Positions 23,301-33,922 of a DNA stretch of 64,000 nt are shown piece by piece. Source of the stretch: Oenanthe sinensis (lineage: Eukaryota; Streptophyta; Magnoliopsida; Apiales; Apiaceae); NCBI GenBank assembly GCA_028671895.1, contig CM053810.1:28871501-28935500 (forward strand), given 5' to 3'. The position numbers and the translations under genes are program-made. The notes below the pieces were generated by a model. It ran no database searches and was not told where the DNA came from. It worked only from the letters and a program-made list of their open reading frames with translations. Position 1 is the first letter of the stretch. Every line of letters begins with the position of its first letter.

Positions 23301-25261
23301 AAAAGAGGAGGCTCTAGCTGCACAAAAGTGATTCACACAGAGAGCACAACATCATTTGATGGATTCTCTAGCAAGATGAGCAGAAAGAGTCATGGAGGCT
23401 TTGGTGGATCCAACTAACATTCCAACTGAGACTGCAAAATTAAATTCAGAAGAACCACTATTGATCATGCCTATAAGGGTTAGGCTTCTAGAGTCTACAG
23501 ACTCTGATCACTCTAAGGAGGAGTCAGGGTCAATAGTCCCTTTTTGCAGTTTCAGAGTCTACACCACCTCTAGAGTCTATACCTCCAACTACAAAGATTG
23601 AGCCTATTGAAGTTGATATGCAGGAGGATTGTATTTCTGAGGATGATGGACCAGTAAATCCATCTTTTATCTATTTTGATCAGTTTTTTCCTCTAACTTG
23701 GGAATCTGCACAGCTCAAAGGTATTACAGATAAAGATTCTTTTGAGTGCATCTTGAACATTCACAAGTCTGAAAGACTAAAGGCTTTTCAGAAGAAGTCT
23801 TTTCTACAAGAACATGGTCATTATCCTAATGAGGACACTAATGCCTCTTTCCTTGAAGAGGACAGATCTATCAATGCAGATATTAAGGCTGAAACAGAGA
23901 ATGTCACTACACAATTAGCCACTGTAGTCAAGGACATATCTCATATTCAAACCAAACTTACTGGTGTTGATAACACAACTTCTCTGCTCAGTACTAGATT
24001 TGACAGAATTCATTCCCTTCAATTACCTAAAGAATTTTCTTTCAAGGATGCTCTTGCTAATATCACTACTACTCAAGTCAATCTTCAATCTACAATATCT
24101 GCTTTAAACAACAAGGTTGATTCAGTCATTTCAGCACAAGCCAACATTTCCACAGTACTTGAACAGATTACTTTGGCTGTCACAGGTGGTGATGATGTCA
24201 AAAAGGGAAGAAAAAAGTTGGTGATTCCTCTAGGAGAAATAAAGATGATGTATGCAAGGATGACAAAAAGGGAGTTAAAAGGAGGAGAGATGGTGATGAT
24301 GAAAGTGATAGTTCTCATAGTCCTAGGGGTCCTAGTGGTGTACCACTCAAACATTCTAGAGTGGCTATATTATCAAAATCTCAAACACATCAGTCAGGGA
24401 CTGGACATGGGAAGTCAGAGTCTAAGCCAGACTCTGATAAGCAAAAGAAAAAAGTCAGACTATGATGAAGCCAAATAACCTACTTACTGGCAATGTAGTC
24501 AATCTAATCTACAACTGAGAGCCAAAAAGAAGACAAGACTTGGAGGCGTTGAAGAATCAGATATTGATAGAACATCAACTCTATCCAAGGATCCTCAATC
24601 CTTAACAGATAGGCAATTTGAAAAGATCACACAAAAACACTTAAACAAAGTGGTGTCTGCTCAAATTATTTATAATGTTTTTGAAAGAAAGATGCCAGAA
24701 GGTACAGAGAAAGTAAAAAATGAGATTCTTGTGTACTTCATGGAAGGAGGATCTGTTAGATGGATAAGTCAATAAAATTTCATCTTTTTCAAACAGGCTA
24801 AGGAATTGCAGTATATTAGATTTCTCCTGCAAATAGCTTATGAAGTAAATAAAAGAAAAGAGGTTGTCACTCACAAATATTTCAAAGAGATTGACAGGAA
24901 GCAGACTCTGCACAGGCAGGAAAATCGACAGATGGGAAAATTTTCTTTAAAATATGTTGATGCTGAAGGAAATGATCAAGTCATGCTAGTATAAGAAAAG
25001 CAAATTAAATATCAAGAAGGTGTGGGTCATTACTTTGGATTTTAACCTATGAGTGGAAAAGTTAGTGTTCTGATGTTGAAGGATTTGAAGGAACAAGAAA
25101 GCAGTGCAAATGATCTGAGAGCAGCCTATTGTCAAATCAAATGTTCAAATGAAGAAATGAAGAAATTAAAGAAGTATGTTAGTGAAGCTCTTGCTATTGT
25201 GGAGGAAAATATGCTAAATTCATTTTTGAAGAATAATCCAGCCTTTGAGAAGATTAAGTAA
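20312..25261 (+). pseudogene. R1: env-like (third ORF) remnant of a Sirevirus
   Basis: Broken ORFs at 20312-20530, 20579-21058, 21955-22203, 22602-23036, 23618-24478 and 25049-25261 together match the layout of the env-like ORFs of E3 and E5. The N-terminal part (20579-21058) aligns with E5, sharing patterns such as L-R-K-E-W-S-x-F-F and F-D-A-I-T. The middle is acidic and low-complexity, and a heptad-like segment near 23880-24130 recalls the central coiled coil of E3 and E5. AGAGTCT and AGACTCT are scattered through it, giving E-S and D-S residues. Sireviruses such as soybean SIRE1 carry an env-like ORF of unproven function after pol. I see no signal peptide or membrane segment. Confidence 0.75.
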
Positions 25262-25368
25262 GAAGTAATTCTTTTTTCTTATACAGATTTATTGTTCTAC
25301 ATTAATTGTTTCATTCTTTAGTTTTGACATCATCAAACCTTGATTTATGCTTACTTTTTATAAAGCAT
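25262..25368 (+). other. R1 short 3' untranslated segment
   Basis: T-rich sequence between the last env-like fragment and the polypurine tract. Nothing else seen. Confidence 0.5.
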
Positions 25369-25382
25369 AAATAGGGGGAGAT
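25369..25382 (+). promoter_or_regulatory. R1 polypurine tract
   Basis: AAATAGGGGGAGAT immediately before an LTR beginning TGATAGG. It sets the plus orientation of R1. Confidence 0.9.
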
Positions 25383-25834
25383 TGATAGGAATATATTCAT
25401 TTGACGATGTACAAAATACTAGAATATGACTTAGTATAGCTTATTTGTAATAAATCTTTCTAGTCACTGAATTTTATGATCAGAGTCTAGTTAGTCAACA
25501 TTCTTGTACTTAGAAGATTTTCTGTAGAAAGTGAAACCAGAGTCTAGATGGAGATCAGAGTCTGGGAGATGATTAGAGTTTATAGACTATCGGAGTCTAC
25601 AATCTGTTTGAGTCTACAAATGATCAGAGTCTATAGTCCATCAGAGTCTATAGTCTGACAGAGTCTGAAGATTTCAGAGTCTATGAAGTCAAAGCTGAAT
25701 TTGGAAGATGATTACAGAAAAGGGAAGTCTTCGAAGATAAAGCCAAAAATATTGTGGATATGCTATGAGAAGGAAGGAGAATTGCAGAAGGAAACTGTCA
25801 GCTAATGATTAGGAATTATATTCCTATTATAATT
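25383..25834 (+). repeat. R1 3' LTR, left part (split by E3)
   Basis: Begins TGATAGGAATATATTC after the polypurine tract. At 25480-25690 it holds a dense cluster of AGAGTCT words. It stops at the TAATT duplication of E3 (25830-25834) and resumes at 42156. Confidence 0.88.
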
Positions 25835-27072
25835 TGTTAGGTCCAAAGTGTTGTAGAGGGGGGGGGGGGGTGAATACAACTGTTTAAAAGTAATGAGAGA
25901 ATATACAAATATGCAGGTAATAAATGATGACACAGAATTTCAAGAATATATCTTTATATTCATTGAGGGATTTGCTACAACATTCATAAAAGCATCATGA
26001 TCAGTTGAACAATAAATACAGCAATTAAAGCTTGATTCAACTGATCCTCTCTCTCACTATTGTTTTACAGTAAATGCTCTCTCTTGAAAAATATCGTAGA
26101 AATACAGAGATGGATAAAAAATCAAATACAAATGAAAATAAAGTGCTGATTTTATAATGTCGTGTAGTCTTGATCTTGTCCTTTTTGTGTACGTGGCCCA
26201 ATCAGGACTCGACAACAAAAAGTACTTTCCCAACCACTCTGGATCAACCGTTCATAATAAGCCACTTGTCCTTTGAATATTAAATGCTACATATCGACCC
26301 GCATCTCGATCTCGGCCTGGACCCATCTCGATCTCGATCTCGGTCGACAATCTCGATCTCGATCTCGATCTGTGAAAATCTCGATCTCGATCTATGAGAA
26401 TCTCGATCTCGATCTGTGAGAATCTCGATCTGCCGTGGATCGAGATTTGCCTTGCAATGTTTTTCTTCAATTATCAATCTCGATCCGCATCTCGATCTGC
26501 TGTGGATCGACATTTGCCTTAGCAAATATGCACTCATCCAATGTTGAATTTCTTTAGTGACTAATTGTGGATTAACCTTTATGAGCAAGTTTCCCTAGCT
26601 TCTTCAATTTCTTTTCCTCACTCAATTCAAATGAGATCTTCTATTACTGACATGAACTTGCCTCCAATGTCCTGACACTTGATGCAATGGTCTGGTTCAT
26701 AAGTGACTAGTCTTGTAGGGGTTCTTGCTTCTGAATGTCAATTCTCATTTGTTGATTAACCTTTACATTATCCCGTTGTTGAGATACATTACATGAAATC
26801 ACTTTGGTCTTCTTGATACTTCTTTGACATTAATTTGATTCTCCATTAGATAAGTTAGGGCATGAGCAATACTGAGATTGAACTTCTTCTCACTTAGGCA
26901 TTCTTGATTAACCAAATTAGTTACTTGTAGTTACCAAGTATCATTACCATTTCTTCAGTTGATTGATTCCATGTGCTTCTTCAGTTACCCTTGTTTTGCT
27001 GTTGTTTTATCTTTTACCTAGTTGAGTTACATAGTAATTAAGTGTTACAAGTTAGTACACCTATGCCTTTCA
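25835..27072 (-). repeat. E3 3' LTR
   Basis: Plus strand TGTTAGGTCC...GCCTTTCA. The hairpin is at 25850-25880 with a run of 13 G. The ATCTCGATCTCG array at 26293-26515 includes three 22-bp units. The block shared with E2 is at 26657-26728. The TATA-like box near 26148-26156 has a substitution relative to the 5' copy. Confidence 0.95.
26293..26515 (-). repeat. ATCTCGATCTCG word array with 22-bp units in the E3 3' LTR
   Basis: Three units of the form ATCTCGATCTCGATCT + RTGARA lie between shorter clusters of the same word. The equivalent array has five units in the 5' LTR (41335-41590) and seven in E4 (about 60855-61140). Confidence 0.9.
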
Positions 27073-27086
27073 ATCTCCCCCTATTT
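27073..27086 (-). promoter_or_regulatory. E3 polypurine tract
   Basis: Minus strand AAATAGGGGGAGAT directly before the 3' LTR (TGAAAGG). The sequence just upstream (near 27118-27137) shares GGATAACTCAACTAAC with E2. Confidence 0.92.
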
Positions 27087-27534
27087 GATTGTCTAACAAT
27101 GACAACCAAATTTACAATGAGGATAACTCAACTAACCAGGGACTGAAAAAGATAAAATAACATTCATAAAATATCATGTCAACTTGCATAATGCTTGGCT
27201 TGATTAACTAGCTTCATGTCTATTACTAATACTTCAAGTGCCAAAATTGGACACCTGTTGGCTCGATCAAATGGCTTCATGCTCTTCTAGAGATTTTCTC
27301 TAAGTACTTAAGAGCACGGTCCACTCAATCTTCAATTATCCTTCTGAAGTACTTTTAGCAGTATTACCACCGCCGAGCTTCGCGAAATAATTGACGCCTA
27401 ATATAAACCAGTTTCAAGACACTTAGCTAACTAACTTCTACCTTACACTACACAAGAAAACAGATAATATACTTACAATGCAGGAAAACAAGAAAACAAA
27501 TTACAACGCAAAGAAACATTACAAGCATAATACA
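27087..27534 (-). other. E3 3' untranslated segment
   Basis: About 450 bp between the env-like stop and the polypurine tract. No ORF or further PPT copy seen. It includes the motif shared with E2 near 27120. Confidence 0.5.
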
Positions 27535-30500
27535 TTAAAACTTCGATTTCTTGCACTCCTCTTCCTCACGAGCTTTCTTCTTGGCTGCTTTTTCTTTCTT
27601 CATGAACTCAGGGTTGCAGACTTCATCCATCCTTTTCTTGAGAAGATTAAGTCCTTCCGCTTCCACATGATTTCTGATCTTGTAGTCTCGAAACAACCTC
27701 AACCACCTCTCAACCATGCTGCGAGTGGTAAGCTTCGTGGGAATGTCTTCAAACCTCAACTTAGTGACTTTGTCAGGATACCCCTTTTCCCCTTTCTTCT
27801 TTATGACCAGCTGCTTAGGGTATCCAATGACAATAGCGGTGGTGCATTGTTGTAGCCTCTGAATGTCAAGCTGTTGTCTTCTCCTACAGAAGTTATCAAA
27901 CGTGACCCTTAGATAATCCTGATCAAACTCGTCAACATCATCCATCTCATCAATCGATTCCCTTATGATACACAGTGTTTCTTGACTGTGTTCTGCAAAG
28001 ATGTCATACTTGATCTCAATGACAGTTTTCACCTGATGCTTGTTTGTATAGATCAGCAGATCATTCTCATTCTCAGCTTTGCTTTTGACAAACTTGACAT
28101 TTGCACCAACCACTACACTAACTTCCTCCCTAATTTCTCCTTCTTCAGGAATGTCTAATCTTGGATCTCCGTATCTCTGCACATACTCCTTTATTGCCTC
28201 TTCTTGCTGCTCGAATGCATAGTCTTCAGGCTCCTTCTTAACCACTGGTAGTTTGGCTTCAGGCAACTTGTATCTAACATCTTGCCTTCTTATCAACTTC
28301 TCCAAGTCCTTAGCCACCAGCTTCTTTTCCTTTGTTAGAAAACCCTTTGAGAGGACTAGCTTTGCAACTGCCTTCAGTACATTTCCGCTTGGGGTCAGTT
28401 TCGAGTCATGCAGATTTACGATCCTCAAGACCATGTCATGGACGTATCTAATCTGGTAGGGATTTAGAATAATGTCAATCCCTATGTCTTCAGCCATCTT
28501 CAACAGTTTCTCCTTAAACAGCACTCCAGCCTTGACAGAGGTGTCTACCTTGTGAGCGAATTCTACCAGTTCACTTGCACCCCTTGCATGGAAGAAAGCT
28601 TCATCGACCATACACGGCTCGATTCTTGTTATGGGTGTCCAAGTAATCATCAGATTCCATGCCTTCTCCTTGAATATGACTTGTACGGAGGTGCATCCCT
28701 GTCTTATACAGTTTAGATAGTTCAGCAGCCCAGGGTTTAGATTTTCTAGCTTGTGGAGAAGGAAACTCAATCTTTCTAAGTCAGGAGCATAGGCTCTTGG
28801 TCCAGCTAAGGCTTCTCTAGCCTTGTCCCACTCAGGACCTTCCCTCCTTATGTCAGCCTGGACCTTAGGATCTTTGATCTTTTTCATTTCATACTCATGC
28901 TGAGTTTTCTGAGCCGCTCTCTTCTCCTTTGCCATTAGTTCATTTTCCACTATTCCTTGAAGCACTTCTTCATTCACTCTTTTTCTGGCTTCCCTGAAAA
29001 TCTCTTCTTGCATCTCCGCTTCTTTCACTACTTCATCAACTTCTTCTTCTGGCACATGCTCGTCAGTAACCGAGTGGTCTCCTGCATCACCTGCAACTCC
29101 TACGCCGGATCCGCCAGGATTTAGACCTCTTTCTTGTTCCCACTCTTTTACCCGTTGCTCGAGTCTCGACCTCCTTGCCACTAAGGCTTCTACATCCATC
29201 TCATCATCATCAGAATCTTCAATAAAGTTTCCCATAAATACATCGAGAAGAGGTGTTTCTTTCTCAGCTTCTTCTTCAACTACCATCTTCTGCTTGCCTT
29301 TGTCCTTAAGAGCCGGTTGAGCCTCCTCCACCTTTTCACCAGATTTGTTTGAGGACTCGATCACCGGACCCTTACTAGTCAGCTTTTTCAGACCCTGATC
29401 CTCCTTCTCCCCCTTAGGTGGGTTATCCTTATCGGGAGCATCATCATCATTATTATCGTCACCACCACCACCGGTTGAAGGACCAGGTCCAGCCCTGTTA
29501 CGTCCAAAGACAGCATCAAGTAGTTCATTCAGCTTCGTCCAGACCTGAGACATGCCATGAGTGACATCATCGACTGACCGCCCAACCTCCACCTGTACCA
29601 ATCCAAGATTGTTTATCTTTTCAATCATTTGATTTTGGACGGCAAAAAGGTTCTCCATGTACTGAGCTCCGACCTCCAATCTTCCAGAGTGAGAAGAGAC
29701 AACAGCAGTAACACCAGCAACTCCAGCCTCCAAAGCCTCCACCTTCTTCAGTAGATCCTGCAATTTAGGGGACGGTGTTTGGCTTGGGTTAAACTGTTTA
29801 CTCTCGCCGGGTTCTGTTTCACTCAAGATCCCTAAAGAGAAGGGATCTACTCTCCCTGTCTCTCCCTCGTGTTTAGAGCCTAACAGTACTAGAGCCTCAT
29901 CTACTAGTCGCTGGGGACTAGCGGTGAGTTGGTCGGCGATATCGGTCATTGAGACTGAAACTTTAAACGCTGTGTCTACGTTAGGAGATGGCGTTATGAC
30001 CATGTCATCCACTTGTTCACAAAGAACCTTTTCTGGTTCGCTGGGCTGTTCTGGAGGCGTAGACCCACCAGTCACCAGATGTCGTTGCTCTGTGAGCAAC
30101 TTGTTTTCAGATTCAGATGAGGAAGAGTCATCAGTACTGGATTCGACAAACTCTTTCACATATAAACTTCCTGAGATCCTAGCATCAGAAGGGCGAGTCT
30201 CAGTTTGCCTTTCCTCTTCCGAGAAATTGCTCAAAGAGCCCTGAGCGGACAACTCAGGGGAGGTAGGGCCAGCTCCTATTGGCTGTTGAGCTGGACCCCC
30301 TCCTTGACTCTCACCAATATGCCTAGGCGAGTGCGAACGTGTTGGAATGTTTTGGAGAGGTGAGCCACCAGCGTGAGGTGTGGTGGCTGTGAGAGGTGAA
30401 CTATCCCTAACAGGTTGCGCAGTTGCCACTGGGTTAGAATCCACCTTTTGCTTCTTTGAGGGTGGCAGAGCTGCTGATGTGACTACTCTCTCAACTCCGA

Positions 30501-30858
30501 CACTCCCTCCACTCGATTCACTCGACTCAAATGAGCTTGCCTTCCTTTTATCACCAGTTTTAGGGCTGGCTGTATGTTTGTGAACAGAAGGGCTTGCAGC
30601 CTGGGATAGAGCCTGGGGGTTTTCAGGCCTACGGCTGTAGAAAACAGGGGTTGGTTGAATTGACGATTGGTCAAGATCAGCAAGAATAGGTACCTGACTC
30701 AGAAGATCGTCATCCTTGTCGGCTCCAGCTTCTGCAATATTTGCATCGGCCATGTCAACATCCACACCTGCTTCTCCCAAATTTCCAGACACTTGATCTC
30801 CACCTGCAGCTTCGTTACCGCTACTCTCAGCTTCTACTGTGCATCCTAGCATACTCAT
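27535..30858 (-). CDS. E3 env-like (third ORF) protein, main part, 1107 codons
   Basis: One unbroken frame ends in TAA at 27535. Its start at 30858 lies inside the preceding 282-codon ORF, in the +1 frame, so the two are probably one protein split by a single-base indel. Features: a Ser/Pro/Thr-rich segment (about 40-340), a heptad-like coiled coil (about 360-430), a Gly/Asp/Asn stretch near 460-480, an acidic region near 530-610, a Lys/Glu-rich helix near 620-660, and a C-terminal part shared with E5 ending in a basic, Lys-rich tail. Sireviruses often carry such an ORF, called env-like in SIRE1. I see no signal peptide or convincing membrane helix, so an envelope role is not supported by this sequence. 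Confidence 0.8.
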   Translation of the reverse strand: MSMLGCTVEAESSGNEAAGGDQVSGNLGEAGVDVDMADANIAEAGADKDDDLLSQVPILADLDQSSIQPTPVFYSRRPENPQALSQAASPSVHKHTASPKTGDKRKASSFESSESSGGSVGVERVVTSAALPPSKKQKVDSNPVATAQPVRDSSPLTATTPHAGGSPLQNIPTRSHSPRHIGESQGGGPAQQPIGAGPTSPELSAQGSLSNFSEEERQTETRPSDARISGSLYVKEFVESSTDDSSSSESENKLLTEQRHLVTGGSTPPEQPSEPEKVLCEQVDDMVITPSPNVDTAFKVSVSMTDIADQLTASPQRLVDEALVLLGSKHEGETGRVDPFSLGILSETEPGESKQFNPSQTPSPKLQDLLKKVEALEAGVAGVTAVVSSHSGRLEVGAQYMENLFAVQNQMIEKINNLGLVQVEVGRSVDDVTHGMSQVWTKLNELLDAVFGRNRAGPGPSTGGGGDDNNDDDAPDKDNPPKGEKEDQGLKKLTSKGPVIESSNKSGEKVEEAQPALKDKGKQKMVVEEEAEKETPLLDVFMGNFIEDSDDDEMDVEALVARRSRLEQRVKEWEQERGLNPGGSGVGVAGDAGDHSVTDEHVPEEEVDEVVKEAEMQEEIFREARKRVNEEVLQGIVENELMAKEKRAAQKTQHEYEMKKIKDPKVQADIRREGPEWDKAREALAGPRAYAPDLERLSFLLHKLENLNPGLLNYLNCIRQGCTSVQVIFKEKAWNLMITWTPITRIEPCMVDEAFFHARGASELVEFAHKVDTSVKAGVLFKEKLLKMAEDIGIDIILNPYQIRYVHDMVLRIVNLHDSKLTPSGNVLKAVAKLVLSKGFLTKEKKLVAKDLEKLIRRQDVRYKLPEAKLPVVKKEPEDYAFEQQEEAIKEYVQRYGDPRLDIPEEGEIREEVSVVVGANVKFVKSKAENENDLLIYTNKHQVKTVIEIKYDIFAEHSQETLCIIRESIDEMDDVDEFDQDYLRVTFDNFCRRRQQLDIQRLQQCTTAIVIGYPKQLVIKKKGEKGYPDKVTKLRFEDIPTKLTTRSMVERWLRLFRDYKIRNHVEAEGLNLLKKRMDEVCNPEFMKKEKAAKKKAREEEECKKSKF

Positions 30859-31675
30859 CTTGCAGATCCTGGAAGTACGGAGTCAGGCGCAACTCAAAAA
30901 GTCTTGACTTTTGCTGGGTTTCCATGGCGGAGATACTCTTTAAGGTCATATCAAAACATGCCATCCTTTCAGAGCCTTGAAATACTCTTCTGTGCTCCTC
31001 TGAAAGGACGTCATCCAGAACCATCTGAAGGAATCTTGGCATCCAGCATTTGACTGGTCCATCTTCCGGATTCCTAGATGCATTCTTTTCCAATGCCCAC
31101 CTCTCAAGCAACTGAATCAACAGATGTTTGCCCACATTCACCTTCCTGTTGTTGGCCACTCCATATAGTATTACCCGGCAGCTGTTGTTCATCGGCCTGT
31201 AGTCTTTGTCCTTTGGGAACATGCAGCATTGAATGGCTTGAACTACATAATCCCGCTCAGCTAGTAGCATACCGGTGTTAACCTTTGTTACCTTGATAGG
31301 ACCCGTGGGAGGGCGACAACCTATCTCCGTGAATAATTGTAACATATCCTCCATAGTGGGTTCCGGAGCAAAATTTTCTGAAGGAAGCCCGAGTATCTCA
31401 TTGAACTTCTGCAGACTAACCTCGTATTTAGCACCACCGATAGTGAAGGATAAGCCTGTTAGATTTGCTTTACCACCCTGAATCTCTAATGTTGAGTAAG
31501 CAGCTTGAAGGGCTTCGATATTCAGGATGGAAGAGGTGGTTAAAGCATGACTTATTATGGATGTGTTGTTGAGGGACTCAATCCAGAACTGGTAGTGAAT
31601 GAATCTACCAGTTGCTCGATTAGCAGAGAGATTAACAAAGTTGGTTTTGGGAATTGTGAAATTTGGGTTTGCCAT
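30827..31675 (-). CDS. E3 env-like ORF, N-terminal part, 282 codons
   Basis: Begins M-A-N-P-N-F. It contains a conserved-looking globular region with L-x-x-F-N-E-I-L-G-L-P near residues 87-97 and R-x-x-L-Y-G-V-A-N-N near residue 165. The style recalls the N-terminal domain databases call 'putative plant transposon protein', but I could not test this. The reading frame stops at 30827, 31 bases into the next ORF, which is offset by +1. A 1-base indel is the simplest explanation. A programmed frameshift is possible but not supported by a recognisable slip site. Confidence 0.75.
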   Translation of the reverse strand: MANPNFTIPKTNFVNLSANRATGRFIHYQFWIESLNNTSIISHALTTSSILNIEALQAAYSTLEIQGGKANLTGLSFTIGGAKYEVSLQKFNEILGLPSENFAPEPTMEDMLQLFTEIGCRPPTGPIKVTKVNTGMLLAERDYVVQAIQCCMFPKDKDYRPMNNSCRVILYGVANNRKVNVGKHLLIQLLERWALEKNASRNPEDGPVKCWMPRFLQMVLDDVLSEEHRRVFQGSERMACFDMTLKSISAMETQQKSRLFELRLTPYFQDLQDEYARMHSRS

Positions 31676-32950
31676 TTTAAATTTGTGTTTGAGAAAAGAA
31701 ATGTTCTGAAAAGGTTTTACTATGGAAATTTAGAGAACAAGTTCTAAATTTAAACACAAAATAAACGTACACTATCCCCACTAATTACCCCACGTAATTA
31801 GTGACACAATTTAAAATAAATTAACTTCCCCACTAATGACCACTTAACTCCCCACTAATGATTGACGGTTGAGTTTTAGAAAATTAAAGTGAACAGCCGT
31901 TTTTGTTGTTTTAGCTATGAGAAAAAAAACTTATATTTCGGAAAAACACAAAACAGTACGGTTAAGTTGCACTTTATGGATTAAACAGTAATACTCACAA
32001 CTATTCCACTCAAGAACACAAAATAAATGAAGAACAAGAAAGCACGAAACCAAAAAAAAAAACTCACTCGAATGAAAAGAAAACTAAAGAACGATTTGCA
32101 AGAACACGAATGACGTAGAAAAAAGCGCAAAGAGTTCAACAGTTTATTTTAAACAAAATTTTGGCAGAGTTTTGTTTTAGTGATTAATGCTTTCAAGTAA
32201 CAGTTAGTGATTTTTGTTTAAGAAAATCACAAGAAAACTTGGTTAATGGCAGGGAAGAGGATGCTGTGTATGTATGTATATGCGTGTGTATATGAATGAA
32301 CTTAAACTTTTTGAAAGAGAGAGAGAAAGTTAATGGAAATAATGAACAGTCTATATAATGCTATATATATATAGGCACGCTTAAAAAGGTAACTGAAAAG
32401 ACAAGTCACATCTCGATCTCGAGATACGCATCTCGATCCACATCTCGATGTCGATCTCGATCTACATCTCGATGTCGATCTCGATCTACATCTCGATCTC
32501 GATCTCGATGTGGACAGATCGAGATTTACTTTAAACTTTATAAGCAATTTTCGCAAGTCGATCTCGATCTCGATCAAGAAACAGATCGAGATTTGCCTTA
32601 GAAAATTTCAATGAAATTACAGGAATTAAACATTTATATGTAAAATTCGTAAGATTTCACCACAAATTTTCACACCATTTTAGAAACTTACAATTTTGAA
32701 ATGACAGGGAATTTAGCAAATAAATTATGCATTTCAAAATTAAGTATAGCATTAAATCCCATCACTTCATTTGACATTAATCATATAGATACACAGATCA
32801 GCACAAGATTAATTTCATGAAACTTTCTAACTTCCCCTTATGACATGCAACACATTCATTTTTGAAATGAAGTACACATTATTAATTATGAATATTCATG
32901 CACAACAATAATATGTACACAAACTGAATTATAACAGATAGGTAGCAAAA
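31676..32950 (-). other. E3 spacer between pol and the env-like ORF
   Basis: 1.3 kb with no long ORF. It carries the ATCTCGATCTCG array at 32409-32600. Since the pol stop (TAG at 32951) is followed by more than a kilobase without an open frame, simple readthrough from pol into env is unlikely in this copy. Confidence 0.65.
32409..32600 (-). repeat. ATCTCGATCTCG word array in the E3 pol-env spacer
   Basis: More than a dozen ATCTCGAT and ATGTCGAT words, the same family word as in the E3 LTRs but with different spacing, lie 5 kb from the nearest LTR. Confidence 0.9.
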
Positions 32951-33907
32951 CTAACAGGTGTTAAGCATCCCCAATTCACCAACCAATCTAGAAAATGTTG
33001 ATTCGTCTAGAGGTTTAGTGAATATATCTGCTATTTGAAGTTCAGTAGACACAAAATGCAACTCTACAGTTCCATTTTCTACATGCTCTCTAATAAAATG
33101 ATACCTGATATCAATGTGCTTGGTCCTGGAGTGATCCACAGGGTTGTTGGTCATTGCAATAGCACTTGTGTTGTCACACATGATAGGAATCTTAGATACT
33201 TCCACACCGTAGTCCTTGAGTTGGTTCTTCATCCACAGTATCTGGGCCACACAGCTTCCAGCAGCAATATATTCTGCTTCAGCTGTCGAGGTAGATACTG
33301 TGTGTTGTTTCTTGCTTTGCCAAGACACCAACTTTCTTCCAAGGAACTGACAGCTTCCTGAAGTGCTCTTCCTATCTATTCTACAACCTGCGTAATCTGA
33401 ATCTGAATAGCCAACAAGATTAAATCCTGTATCTCTTGGGTACCAAATCCCGAGATTTGATGTTCCCTTGAGATACCTAAAAATACGCTTTAGGGCTATG
33501 AGATGTGACTCTCTAGGATCCGCTTGGAACCTTGCACATAAGCATGTAGAGAACATAATATCAGGTCTGCTAGCAGTTAAATACAAAAGTGAGCCGATCA
33601 TACCTCGATAGCTTGAGATGTCTACAGGTTTACCCGCTTTATCCTCGTCAAGCTTCTTGGCTGTTGCCATAGGAGTCTTAGCTTGTGATACATCTTCGAG
33701 ACCATACTTCTTCAATAGATCATGAATGTATTTGGTCTGGCAGATAAATATCCCGTCCTTCTTCTGACTAACTTGAATACCCAGAAAGAACGTCAGCTCT
33801 CCCATCATGCTCATCTCATACCTCGATTGCATTAACTTTGCGAATTTAGCACACAGCTTCTCATTTGCAGACCCAAAGATAATGTCATTCACATATACTT
33901 TCACCAT
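32951..33907 (-). pseudogene. E3 pol: RT C-terminus and RNase H, catalytic Asp mutated
   Basis: The segment opens with Y-V-N-D-I-I-F-G: the first Asp of the RT Y-V-D-D box is Asn (AAT, codon at 33897-33899), which should abolish polymerisation. The rest is intact: the connection region, RNase H motifs (S-D-S-D-Y-A-G-C; T-A-E-A-E-Y-I-A; I-R-E-H-V-E-N-G-T) and the end G-E-L-G-M-L-N-T-C before TAG. It is in the same frame as the upstream segment, separated by one TGA at 33923. Confidence 0.93.
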
Positions 33908-33922
33908 TATTAGATCATCTTT

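Noticed and set aside
25850..25880. Long G run as an assembly error only
   Set aside because: The run occurs at the same place in every Sirevirus LTR, inside the conserved hairpin. Its exact length may be unreliable, but the feature is real.
26293..26515. Regularly spaced short repeats resembling a CRISPR array
   Set aside because: The 22-bp units have no unique spacers and sit in a plant retrotransposon LTR. They are a minisatellite.
26252..26588. Arg/Asp/Ser-repeat ORFs (also at 41291-41671 and 60770-61154)
   Set aside because: They are translations of the ATCTCGATCTCG array, open in several frames because the repeat lacks stop codons.
31676..32953. Stop-codon readthrough from pol into the env-like ORF, as reported for SIRE1
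   Set aside because: E3's pol ends in TAG, but more than 1.2 kb with no open frame lies before the env-like ORF, so readthrough cannot join them in this copy.
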